From: Marinisporobacter balticus
GTDB taxonomy: Bacteria; Bacillota; Clostridia; Peptostreptococcales; Thermotaleaceae
Direction of reading: 5' to 3'
Assembly (NCBI RefSeq): GCF_004345705.1
Contig: NZ_SLWV01000015.1
Coordinates: 15,221-79,220, forward strand
Length of the DNA: 64,000 bases
This document shows positions 16,882-25,278 of the stretch, piece by piece. The first letter of the stretch is position 1. The number at the start of each line of letters is the position of its first letter. The notes under the pieces are model-generated. The model worked only from the letters and a program-made list of their open reading frames with translations. It was not told where the DNA came from and made no database searches. A program made the translations under genes and the position numbers.

Positions 16882-18555
16882 GTGAAAACAAGTATTATCA
16901 TATTAACTTTTAATCAATTGCATTATACAAAGCTTTGCATAGATAGTATAAGAAAATATACGGAAAAGGACACTTATGAAATTATTGTAGTAGACAATCA
17001 TTCTACCGATGAAACTGTGCAGTGGTTAAAAAATCAAGAAGACATTAAAACGATTCTAAATAAAGAAAATTTAGGATTTCCAAAAGGATGTAACCAAGGA
17101 ATAAAAATAGCACAAGGTGATAATATACTTCTTCTCAATAATGATGTAATCGTTACACCCAATTGGCTTTCCAATTTAAATAAATGTTTATATAGTTCCG
17201 ATGATATAGGTGCTGTAGGAGCAGTTACAAATTATTGTTCTAATTATCAAACAATAAAAGGTGCATATAAAAATACGGAAGAAATGATCGATTTTGCGAA
17301 AAAAAATAATCTCTCTAATAAAGATGAATGGGAAGAAAGATTAAAATTAATTGGATTTTGTATGCTTATTAAAAAAAATGTGCTAGAAAAAGTAGGTACG
17401 CTGGACGAAATATTTTCGCCAGGAAATTTTGAGGATGATGATTATTCTTTTAGAATTAGAAAAGCTGGATACAAGTTAATGCTTTGTAAAGATGTATTTA
17501 TCTATCATTTTGGTAGTATTTCTTTTAATGAGAATAGAAACAAATTTTCCGAAATTTTTACTGTTAATAAAAAGAAATTTGAAGAAAAATGGGGTTTTTC
17601 TACATCTTATTATTCAGATATTCAAGTTGATTTAATCAATTTAATAGATCATTTTCAATTTGAAAAGATCAATGTATTAGAAATAGGCTGTGGTTTTGGC
17701 AGTACTTTGCTTCAAATAAAAAATGTTTATAAAAATGCCGGTTTATATGGAATAGAATTAAATAAGAAAACCTTAGAAATTACTAGAGCTTTTGCAGATA
17801 TACAATGTATAGATATTGAAAAAGAAGATCCCCCCTATGCAGAAGAATTTTTTGATTATATTCTATTAGGTAATACCCTTGAACATCTATATGATCCATT
17901 AAATGTGTTAAAAAATATAAGAAAATATTTGAAAAAAGAGGGGAAAATTTTAATGAGTATTTCTAATGTCATCCATTATAACATCATTAGAAATTTACTA
18001 AATGGAGATTGGAGACCTGTTCATCATTTTCTAAAAACACCTATTCGATTTTTTACAATAAATGAAATTGATACTATGCTTAAAACCGCAAAGTATTCAA
18101 TAGAAATAGTTACAGGAAAAATTACACAACAACATGAGGATGATAAACAGTTTATCAATTCATTAAACCAAATAATAGGGAAAGATATGACAAGCCAGTA
18201 TAAATATTGTGAATATTACATCAAGTCAAAAAAATTCGAATCTGCCTCAGGAGAAAATACAGAAATCAAATTCTTACTAAGAAGAATTGAAAACGATATA
18301 TTAGTGGAAGAAAGTATAACATGCTTAATAGAAATGCTTCATAAATGCAAATTGGATTTATATACCATTATGAAACTAATCGATGTAGCTATTATAAAAA
18401 AAGAAAAAGTATTTAATCAATTGGCAGCTCAATTATATAAAAAAAGCATGTACGAATATGCAAATGTTCTATTAGCTAAATCCTATGAAATGAATCCTCA
18501 GCATATGGAAACACAAAAACTATTAAAATGCATGGAAGGTGAACATCCATGTTAA
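16882..18555 (+). CDS. GT2 glycosyltransferase fused to SAM methyltransferase
   Basis: A 557-residue fusion. Residues 1-235 are a family 2 glycosyltransferase (IIILTFNQLHYTKLCIDSI, VVDNHSTDET, LLLNNDVIVTP). Residues about 245-400 are a class I SAM-dependent methyltransferase (VLEIGCGFGS as motif I, LGNTLEHLYDP). The last 120 residues are helical, without a clear family. The start is GTG 16882 after AAGGA. Such fusions add a sugar and O-methylate it, often as a chain-terminating cap (family knowledge; the substrate is not known). It overlaps the next gene by 7 bp. Confidence 0.85.
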   Translation: MKTSIIILTFNQLHYTKLCIDSIRKYTEKDTYEIIVVDNHSTDETVQWLKNQEDIKTILNKENLGFPKGCNQGIKIAQGDNILLLNNDVIVTPNWLSNLNKCLYSSDDIGAVGAVTNYCSNYQTIKGAYKNTEEMIDFAKKNNLSNKDEWEERLKLIGFCMLIKKNVLEKVGTLDEIFSPGNFEDDDYSFRIRKAGYKLMLCKDVFIYHFGSISFNENRNKFSEIFTVNKKKFEEKWGFSTSYYSDIQVDLINLIDHFQFEKINVLEIGCGFGSTLLQIKNVYKNAGLYGIELNKKTLEITRAFADIQCIDIEKEDPPYAEEFFDYILLGNTLEHLYDPLNVLKNIRKYLKKEGKILMSISNVIHYNIIRNLLNGDWRPVHHFLKTPIRFFTINEIDTMLKTAKYSIEIVTGKITQQHEDDKQFINSLNQIIGKDMTSQYKYCEYYIKSKKFESASGENTEIKFLLRRIENDILVEESITCLIEMLHKCKLDLYTIMKLIDVAIIKKEKVFNQLAAQLYKKSMYEYANVLLAKSYEMNPQHMETQKLLKCMEGEHPC

Positions 18556-19979
18556 ATGCTAAAAAAATATGCTTTTTCACTTGCATAAATGATGAAAAGA
18601 CATATGCGGAATCCTTGTTGTATATAAAGAATTTAAATATTCCAGAAGGCTATGAAGTAGCTACTTTATGCATTAAAAATACAGAAAATGTAACAAAATG
18701 GTATAATCAAGCCATGAAATATTCAGATGCTAAATATAAGGTCTATATGCATGAAGATGTATTTATCATTAATAAAAATTTTATAAGCGATTTTATAACT
18801 ATTTTTGAAAAAGCTAAAAATGTTGGAATGATTGGAATAATAGGCTCTAAAGTAATTCCTACAACAGGAGTATGGAACCAGTCACAGCATAAATATGGAA
18901 AAGTTTACGACAATAGTAGTGGAAAACTAAAACTATTACAATATAAAAACGTAGAAACTGAATATGAAAGCATCAAAGCTATAGATAGTATGCTTATGAT
19001 AACTCAATATGACATTCCATGGAGAGAAGACATTTTTGATAATTATTATTTCTATGATATTTCTCAATGTGTTGAATTTAATAAAGAAGGATATGAAGTA
19101 GTGATTCCAAAACAAGATAAACCTTGGTGCATTCACGAGTGTAAAACTGTTAATATCAAAGAGCGCCCTGAAAAATATCAAAACATCTTTTTAGATGAAT
19201 ATGCTAAAGATATATTTCCTTTAGTAAGTATATTTTTAGAAGCTTGTGGTAGAGCCAACTATTTTAAATCTTCTCTTGATAGTATCATCAATCAAACTTA
19301 TAAAAATATTGAAATTATTGTTATTGACGGAAGCCTAGATAACAAATGTAAAGAAATAACCGAACTTTATTTAAAAAAGTATCCCTGCATCAAGTACTAT
19401 ACACCTACTATACTATTTCAAAATAAAAATGTATCTAGTCAGCTTTTACAAATATGTTCTGGCGAATATATAAGTTATTTAACAGATGATGCTATATATC
19501 ATAAGGACAGAATCAACATCATGATTGATTATTTTTTAGAATATGAAGATGTATCTTTTATAACCTCCTATAGACAATTTATAGATACAGAAGGAAAACC
19601 ACTAATAGATTTTAATATGAATAGAAAGTTATTTGAAAAAAATTCAATTGTAAAAGATCATGCTATATTTCATTTTATATTAAAAAAAACATTTGATATG
19701 ATTAATGAAATTACAAGTCCTTTATTTAATCGAAAGATTTTTGAAGATATTGAAAAGGATATACAAAAATGTAAATTTGGTATATATACAGAAAAACAAA
19801 ATAAAATTATATCTAATTTACTTGTATGGATTAGTACTATTTATAAAGAGAAAGGAATATATCTATCAGATCCTTTATGTTATTTTAAACCTCATGATAT
19901 GGATGAGCAAAGAAAGGTCAATACCTTAATTCATCAACTATTAGAATATCTAATTAGCAAAGATATGAACTTAAATTAA
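18549..19979 (+). CDS. Tandem GT2-type glycosyltransferase
   Basis: A 476-residue protein. Residues 1-225 duplicate the first domain of the 15032-16825 protein (KICFFTCINDE, YMHEDVFIINKNF, QYDIPWREDIFD, PWCIHE). Residues about 225-340 form a classic GT2 domain (VSIFLEACGRANYF, IIVIDGS, ISYLTDDAIY). The shared first domain joined to different second domains suggests duplication and domain shuffling inside the operon. It overlaps the preceding gene by 7 bp and is followed after 32 bp by a sialyltransferase-like gene. Confidence 0.82.
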   Translation: MLNAKKICFFTCINDEKTYAESLLYIKNLNIPEGYEVATLCIKNTENVTKWYNQAMKYSDAKYKVYMHEDVFIINKNFISDFITIFEKAKNVGMIGIIGSKVIPTTGVWNQSQHKYGKVYDNSSGKLKLLQYKNVETEYESIKAIDSMLMITQYDIPWREDIFDNYYFYDISQCVEFNKEGYEVVIPKQDKPWCIHECKTVNIKERPEKYQNIFLDEYAKDIFPLVSIFLEACGRANYFKSSLDSIINQTYKNIEIIVIDGSLDNKCKEITELYLKKYPCIKYYTPTILFQNKNVSSQLLQICSGEYISYLTDDAIYHKDRINIMIDYFLEYEDVSFITSYRQFIDTEGKPLIDFNMNRKLFEKNSIVKDHAIFHFILKKTFDMINEITSPLFNRKIFEDIEKDIQKCKFGIYTEKQNKIISNLLVWISTIYKEKGIYLSDPLCYFKPHDMDEQRKVNTLIHQLLEYLISKDMNLN

Positions 19980-20011
19980 GTTAAGTTAAGTAATCAATAA
20001 AGGGGTGGAAT

Positions 20012-21088
20012 ATGTTGGAGAATAATAAAGTGATTTGTTTTTCTTGTATAACGCCATTGCATGTATTTGTTTCATATATATTGTCTAAAACAATTTATAT
20101 AAACAATTATAAAATTATTATATTCTCAGATTATCATCTTAAAAGCATCTATCAAAATGCAAAAAAATTTAAAATTTGGAATGAACTAATTCTAATAGAA
20201 GAAAAAGATCTTCCATTTAGTCAAATTCAACCTCAGTTCAATAAAATTGATTTTAAAAATATAGATGTACTCCATTATTTTTCTTGGGGTTCCCCCTTTA
20301 ACACTGGTTTAATGCATTATACATCAAATAAGACAAAAATAATTTTAACTGATGAAGGCGGAATGACTTACATTATAAAAGAAGCCTATAATCACTGGAG
20401 AAGCAAATTCAAACTGCAATCAAACGCCATAGATTTTAATAAAATATCAGAAATATGGTTGTTTGATAAACGACTTTATATAAGCGAATTAAATAAACCG
20501 CTAAAAGATATTGCATTTAAAAAATATCTGGATAGCGATTTAAAATATGAGATATGCAGTGAGTTAAATACATTATTTGATTATAATCGTGAAACTATTG
20601 ATTGGGATATTTTATTTTTTGATCAATATCTCTCTTATGCAGACTTATCCTATATAGAAGAAAAACATTTATTAATGAGTATAATAAAAGCATCACAACC
20701 TTTCAAATTACTAATAAAAAAGCATCCTCTTGATGATTACAAAAAATATAATAATTTAAATGTAAACATTCTAAAAAACAATAATGTTCCTTGGGAAGTA
20801 ATATTTTTAAATGAATACATTCATGATAAGATGAAAGTACAAAATAAAACATATATGACATACGGTTCCTCAGCACTGTTTAATACTTGTATTCTATTTA
20901 AGGATTTTGATATAGACAATCATTTTATTATACTGAATAAATTATTAATAAACTCTTCAAAAAATGGATTTGGTACAAATAATGAAAAGAATAAATTTTA
21001 TAATACGTTCAAAGAATTATATGGAATAAATTTGTATGAAGTTGAATCTTTAATAGAATTAAAAAATATTCTTAAAAAGTTATTTTAA
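20012..21088 (+). CDS. Sialyltransferase-like protein (GT52-type motifs)
   Basis: A 358-residue protein with the motif set of GT-B bacterial sialyltransferases: D/E-D/E-G (TDEGG, residues 113-117), H-P (KKHP, 236-239) and a downstream Ser-rich motif (YGSSALF, 284-290). The family transfers sialic acid or related nonulosonates from CMP donors. The legionaminic-acid-type genes across the terminator would supply such a donor, so transfer of a legionaminate-like sugar is the best inference. Start ATG follows GGGGTGG. No signal or membrane segment is seen, so it is probably cytosolic or peripheral. Overall similarity to named families cannot be measured here. Confidence 0.65.
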   Translation: MLENNKVICFSCITPLHVFVSYILSKTIYINNYKIIIFSDYHLKSIYQNAKKFKIWNELILIEEKDLPFSQIQPQFNKIDFKNIDVLHYFSWGSPFNTGLMHYTSNKTKIILTDEGGMTYIIKEAYNHWRSKFKLQSNAIDFNKISEIWLFDKRLYISELNKPLKDIAFKKYLDSDLKYEICSELNTLFDYNRETIDWDILFFDQYLSYADLSYIEEKHLLMSIIKASQPFKLLIKKHPLDDYKKYNNLNVNILKNNNVPWEVIFLNEYIHDKMKVQNKTYMTYGSSALFNTCILFKDFDIDNHFIILNKLLINSSKNGFGTNNEKNKFYNTFKELYGINLYEVESLIELKNILKKLF

Positions 21089-21134
21089 CCAACAAGCTCC
21101 CAAAGTTATTTGGGAGCTTGTTGGCTTTGATTTT
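21088..21134. terminator. Bidirectional terminator
   Basis: A long perfect stem (CCAACAAGCTCCCAAA pairing with its complement) with a T run on the plus side. It ends the rfb/glycosyltransferase operon and, from the other side, the ptmE-like gene, whose stop codon lies in the loop. Confidence 0.9.
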
Positions 21135-22212
21135 TTTGCATAATCTTATGCTTTAAAAATAAATTTGTATAATCTAATTTAGCTTGATCATAATCTTGCA
21201 TTTGGCCAATATCCATCCAATACTCGGTTATTAAAAAACTACCTATTTTTCTTTTTTTATTTAATGATACATTAATCAAATCTGTAATATCACAATACGC
21301 ATCTTTAGGTATACATTCTAAAGTTTCTGGCTCTAAGCAATACATACCCCCACTGATGAAAACATCTAAAGATGGCTTTTCTAATAATCCTGTAACAGTT
21401 TCTTCTTTTTCCTTTAGCTCAATCACGCCATAAGGAACCTGTATCTCATATTTCCTTGTTCCTATTGTAATCAAATTTTCATGTTTTTGATGATAGTTTA
21501 GAAATTGCTCAAAATTAAGTTTCGTAAGGATATCTCCATTCACTACAAAAAAAGATTTATCTAAATACTTTTCTGCTAATCTGATTGCACCTGCAGTTCC
21601 TAATCTTTTTTCCTCTTTTACATATTTAATATTGACACCTAAGCTCGAGCCGTCTTGAAAATAATTTTCTATCATATAACCTTTGTAATTTAAACACAAT
21701 ACAATATTTGTATATCCATAGGATTTTAACTGCTCTATAATCGTTTCTAAGATTGGTTTTGCTCCTAGCTTTAACATAGGCTTTGGAATTTCATTTGTTA
21801 GAGGACGTAATCTTGTTCCTAATCCTCCTGCCATAATCACAGCATAATTTTCTTTTGATGGTTTATTATTGATCTCATGATACATAATAAGATCCATTAC
21901 TTTCATATGATCATCCAGCACGGGTAACTGTTTAATACGCTTTTGTTCAAAAATATTACGCACTAATGTTTGTGTATAATTTTTAGTAATAAATATAAAA
22001 TTTGTATTCATAATGGATTTTACTAAACAATCTAAAGAAACTCCGTTAAGAATAGCTCTTCTAACTTCCGAATCTGTTATGATTCCTATTAACCTATCAT
22101 CTCCATCTATAACTAACGCAATAGCTTTCCCTTCTTCATCCATTACTTTCATTGCATGACCTATATCTACATCGGGTCTTATGCATAAATTTTTGATTAT
22201 ATTCATATTCAT
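21106..22212 (-). CDS. ptmE: CBS-domain sugar-1-phosphate nucleotidyltransferase, PtmE-like
   Basis: A 368-residue protein. Residues 1-115 are a CBS-domain pair; residues about 125-350 are a nucleotidyltransferase (VIMAGGLGTRLRPLT, EIPKPMLKLG, VVNGD, FISGGMY). This order is that of Campylobacter PtmE, the glucosamine-1-phosphate guanylyltransferase opening the GDP-linked legionaminic acid route. That fits the legB-C-H-I-G operon nearby. ATG 22212 was chosen over upstream in-frame codons because it follows the radical SAM stop by one base (TAA-A-ATG) with GAGGGG in place. A function on another hexose-1-phosphate is possible. Confidence 0.78.
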   Translation of the reverse strand: MNMNIIKNLCIRPDVDIGHAMKVMDEEGKAIALVIDGDDRLIGIITDSEVRRAILNGVSLDCLVKSIMNTNFIFITKNYTQTLVRNIFEQKRIKQLPVLDDHMKVMDLIMYHEINNKPSKENYAVIMAGGLGTRLRPLTNEIPKPMLKLGAKPILETIIEQLKSYGYTNIVLCLNYKGYMIENYFQDGSSLGVNIKYVKEEKRLGTAGAIRLAEKYLDKSFFVVNGDILTKLNFEQFLNYHQKHENLITIGTRKYEIQVPYGVIELKEKEETVTGLLEKPSLDVFISGGMYCLEPETLECIPKDAYCDITDLINVSLNKKRKIGSFLITEYWMDIGQMQDYDQAKLDYTNLFLKHKIMQKNQSQQAPK

Positions 22213-22213
22213 T

Positions 22214-23218
22214 TTATACTGACCCCTCATGAGTAATACATGGCAGATCACATTTTCTACATATTTTTATATTGTGCCATTTGTTATTTTTATGCCGATT
22301 TCGAATATACATATATTTTTCATTCTTCCAAATGTTTTTGATCGTATCTTTATGGATATTTCCTACTATATATTCTTTTTCACTATCCACACAGCATACC
22401 AACACATCGCCATTCCAACTAATAAACATTCTCTGCCATAGTTGACTACATGCAAATTCCATTTCTGTATTCACATTTTCTTTGTCTTCTCCAACGGGTG
22501 TTCTATACTCTACATAAGCTACAACATCCACAATATCTTTAAATAATTTTACAAATTCTTCATATTCATCTTTATTTTCTTCCATAAGAACCATAGAAAC
22601 CCTCGTCAACGGCGTTGTTTTTCCTAATTCATTTCTAATTTTTACAATCTTTTTTATATTCCTTAACGTATCCTCATAATTCGCTCCTACTCTAATTTCT
22701 TCATACTTTTCTTTGTATGGAGAATCAAAGGAGAAAAATATTTTATCTAATCCTGCATCAATTAATTCTTTTGCCATTTTTTCAGTAAGTGATACTGCAT
22801 TTGTATTCAACATTACATCTACAATTCCCTTATTTTTTGCATATCTAACCATCTCTACAATATCAGGATGTACAAGTGGCTCACCCAACCAGTTTAATTT
22901 TACTGAATATACACCAATTTTAGTAGCTTCATCTATTATCTTTTTATAGGTATCTATATTCATACTTCCTATATTAAAATTTTCTTTCTTATTGATATCA
23001 TTAAGAAGTACAGTCCTTGGACACATGGGACATTTTAAATTACATAAATTTGTAGGTTCTATATCTAAATGTAGTGGTACATTTTCTAAGATGAAATTTT
23101 TAGCATTTTCTACCCATTTTTTTCTATATTCTTTATATCTGCGGCACTTATTTTTCTCCCACTCTTTTGCAAAATCATTTATAACTTCATGATATGTTGG
23201 ATTTATTAGGACTCCCAT
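22214..23218 (-). CDS. Radical SAM/SPASM protein
   Basis: A 334-residue radical SAM enzyme. The [4Fe-4S] motif is CNLKCPMC, with Cys at residues 59, 63 and 66. A C-terminal SPASM-type region has a first Cys in FACSQLW, the CC pair in VLVCCVDSE and the closing ICRKCDLPC. SPASM proteins bind extra clusters and often modify peptides or oxidise alcohols, including sugars. Here it is translationally coupled to the ptmE-like gene in a two-gene unit inside a nonulosonate locus, so a sugar or glycopeptide substrate is suspected. No radical SAM step is known in the standard legionaminic route. It starts with ATG after AAAGGAGAG. Confidence 0.82.
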   Translation of the reverse strand: MGVLINPTYHEVINDFAKEWEKNKCRRYKEYRKKWVENAKNFILENVPLHLDIEPTNLCNLKCPMCPRTVLLNDINKKENFNIGSMNIDTYKKIIDEATKIGVYSVKLNWLGEPLVHPDIVEMVRYAKNKGIVDVMLNTNAVSLTEKMAKELIDAGLDKIFFSFDSPYKEKYEEIRVGANYEDTLRNIKKIVKIRNELGKTTPLTRVSMVLMEENKDEYEEFVKLFKDIVDVVAYVEYRTPVGEDKENVNTEMEFACSQLWQRMFISWNGDVLVCCVDSEKEYIVGNIHKDTIKNIWKNEKYMYIRNRHKNNKWHNIKICRKCDLPCITHEGSV

Positions 23219-23268
23219 TGTTAATCTCTCTCCTTTTTTACTTAGTAAGTTTAATCTGTGTTCATAAA

Positions 23269-23306
23269 TATACTATTCATTTAAATATTCAAGTGTTCTA
23301 GTATGA
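23269..23306 (-). promoter_or_regulatory. Candidate promoter of radical SAM-ptmE unit
   Basis: On the minus strand GTTC-N6-GAAC is followed by ACTTG and AT-rich DNA. AC (23296-23295), 17 bases, then AATAGTATA (23277-23269) is one mismatch from the sigma-K pattern. A sigma-A reading (TTGTTC, 17 bases, TATTTA) is equally possible. The GAACACTTG element is shared with the repeat-protein promoter region. Confidence 0.3.
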
Positions 23307-23324
23307 ACAAACTTCAGCGCACAA

Positions 23325-23376
23325 TAAAAACGACAGTAGGAAAAACCTTGGTGGTTCTTCCTATTGTCGTTTTTGA
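23325..23376 (-). terminator. Terminator of the leg operon
   Basis: AAAACGACAGTAGGAAAAACC pairs almost fully with the following arm around a short loop and is flanked by T runs. It lies just after the CMP-sugar synthetase gene, so the radical SAM-ptmE pair downstream probably has its own promoter. Confidence 0.85.
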
Positions 23377-23392
23377 ATTTAGGGATAATCTA

Positions 23393-24193
23393 CTATTGAT
23401 TATAAGTTTTATCCTTTATCTCTATTATTTTTTGAATATTACTTGTATACATGCTGTCAATCTTGTTTCTTATATCCTCGCTTATATCTAATTGAATGCA
23501 TTTACTATTTATCTTTAAAGTATTTGGATTATTTTTCAAATAATCTATTGCATTATATAGGTTTAAAACCTTCTTGAATTTTACATTAGAATACAAATGG
23601 TTTATAAACTCATAATCTTCTTTATAATCAAGGGTAAATCTTAGTTCTGGCCAATTAAGTTTATCCTTAACATGAATCGTATGAATGTTAAAAATCTCAG
23701 GCCGATCTATAAGTCTTCCCCATATTTCTGTATCTACAATGTTTTTAATTTTGCATATAGTTTCTAGCGCTTTTACGTTCATTCCATATGTTGCACACCC
23801 TAAAGGCATTCCTTTTATTTTTATAAAATCATATTTACCCCTTTTTATCTCATCTACAATTAAATTTGAGTACTGTATCGTTAATAAAGGATTATCTGCT
23901 GTGATCCCTACAAAATAATCCAATCCAAATAATTTTGATGCATCTAAAAGTCTTTGTAACACATCGTCTTCACTTCCATTGAAATAGTAAATATTATTTT
24001 TCTTTGCTATATCTATGAGTGGCTTATCTTGTGGATTAGTCGAAGTACATAAAATAATTTCTGAAATATCTTTAATTTCTTTTACGCGATCAATGATTCT
24101 TTCTATAACCGTTTTTCCATTAAGATCTAAAAGTACTTTAAAGGGTAATCTGCTTGATTTTAATCTAGCAGTTATTAAAAATCCTATTTTCAT
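23393..24193 (-). CDS. CMP-nonulosonate cytidylyltransferase, SpsF-like
   Basis: A 266-residue cytidylyltransferase (PF02348 type): GFLITARLKSSRLPFKVL at the N-terminus, ILCTST, ITADNPLL near residue 98 and the RFTLDYKED block typical of SpsF. The class activates sialic-acid-like sugars with CTP; SpsF belongs to the B. subtilis spore-coat polysaccharide operon. It is the only CMP-transferase in the locus, so it probably serves as LegF for one or both NeuB-type synthases. It overlaps the NeuB-type gene by 4 bp (ATGA), with GGAGGAG as ribosome site, and is followed by a terminator. Confidence 0.82.
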   Translation of the reverse strand: MKIGFLITARLKSSRLPFKVLLDLNGKTVIERIIDRVKEIKDISEIILCTSTNPQDKPLIDIAKKNNIYYFNGSEDDVLQRLLDASKLFGLDYFVGITADNPLLTIQYSNLIVDEIKRGKYDFIKIKGMPLGCATYGMNVKALETICKIKNIVDTEIWGRLIDRPEIFNIHTIHVKDKLNWPELRFTLDYKEDYEFINHLYSNVKFKKVLNLYNAIDYLKNNPNTLKINSKCIQLDISEDIRNKIDSMYTSNIQKIIEIKDKTYNQ

Positions 24194-25248
24194 TTTTTCT
24201 CCTCCAAACCACCTGCTAAATCTTTGAAGTTACTTATTATATACTTATAATTTACTTTTGAAAAATCAATGACCTCATCTTTTTTTATATCTTTTAATAC
24301 TTCTAGTCCTATGAATTTAATAAATTCTTTTTGTTTAATAGGCACTTCTTTTTCAGTTCTTTTAAACCAGATATTATTAAAAGAAATTTTTTCTCCTTTA
24401 TAAATATCTATTTTTGCTACAAGCGCCTTTTTCATAGGTCCTATATTCCCATATTTCAATTCAGCTTCTGACATTGATAGCGACCCATTTCCATAAATAG
24501 TTAAATACATCTCCATTTTCTTTTTAATTTGCATCATATGCTCTTTGCCAACTGCTGCATGGTAATCTATACGTGGTATCCCAAAATCAGGTGTATAATG
24601 TTTCTCCAATACATTTATCCCTATAGCAGCTGCCAAACTTGATATATCAACATTGTTTTGATCATCATATGCAGTATGATCTGCATATCCTATAGGTAGA
24701 TCAAATAAACTTTTTAGTTTTAACATTTTTAATAAATTGATTTCTTCATAATTTGTAGGATAAGATTGATATCCGTACATCAAAAATATGTTACTTTTTC
24801 CATGTTCTTTTAAAAAATTAACTGCATACTCTATTTCATCAATTGTGGATCCTCCCACACCTAAAATTATTTGGTTATTAAATTTTAATGCTTCTTTTAG
24901 CATAAAGTAATCGTTTAAGCTTGTAGCATGTAGTTCTATTGCTTTAATATCTTTGTGTTTATTATTAACATACGCTAATGACTCCACATCATCACATAAG
25001 GCTATAGTATCAAGATTATTCTTACTAGCATATTTAAAAATTTCATCCCATTGTTTTTCTTTGAATATCCACTTTTTTACAGTTTCCATTAAAGGATGTT
25101 CATTCTGTAAATAGCTATATGGATTGAATAGTAGGTGAAATTTTACTGCATCAAGTCCTATTTGTGCAATATCTTTTATCATTTCTTTTAAATACGCCAT
25201 ATCTCCTTCATGATTATATGCTGTTTCGCCTATTATATATGGTTTTAT
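24190..25248 (-). CDS. Second NeuB-type nonulosonate synthase, likely AUA start
   Basis: NeuB-type enzymes condense a hexosamine derivative with phosphoenolpyruvate. The first conventional start (ATG 25200) would remove the conserved opening. Reading upstream in frame gives IKPYIIGETAYNHEGD, a typical NeuB start. No ATG, GTG, TTG or CTG occurs between that ATG and the in-frame stop at 25276-25278. AAGGAAGGAGG lies exactly nine bases before ATA 25246-25248, so I place the start there (352 residues). The barrel carries DAVKF, LGVGGST, IGYADHT and EKHYT; the C-terminal 60 residues are a SAF domain. The product is probably a different nonulosonate from that of LegI. A sequencing error at the start codon cannot be excluded. 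Confidence 0.8.
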   Translation of the reverse strand: MKPYIIGETAYNHEGDMAYLKEMIKDIAQIGLDAVKFHLLFNPYSYLQNEHPLMETVKKWIFKEKQWDEIFKYASKNNLDTIALCDDVESLAYVNNKHKDIKAIELHATSLNDYFMLKEALKFNNQIILGVGGSTIDEIEYAVNFLKEHGKSNIFLMYGYQSYPTNYEEINLLKMLKLKSLFDLPIGYADHTAYDDQNNVDISSLAAAIGINVLEKHYTPDFGIPRIDYHAAVGKEHMMQIKKKMEMYLTIYGNGSLSMSEAELKYGNIGPMKKALVAKIDIYKGEKISFNNIWFKRTEKEVPIKQKEFIKFIGLEVLKDIKKDEVIDFSKVNYKYIISNFKDLAGGLEEKK

Positions 25249-25278
25249 AAATATCGTCCTCCTTCCTTTAAATATTTA

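Noticed and set aside
24190..25200. NeuB-type gene as an N-terminally truncated pseudogene
   Set aside because: The missing N-terminus is present upstream in the same frame behind a strong Shine-Dalgarno sequence; only the start codon is unusual.
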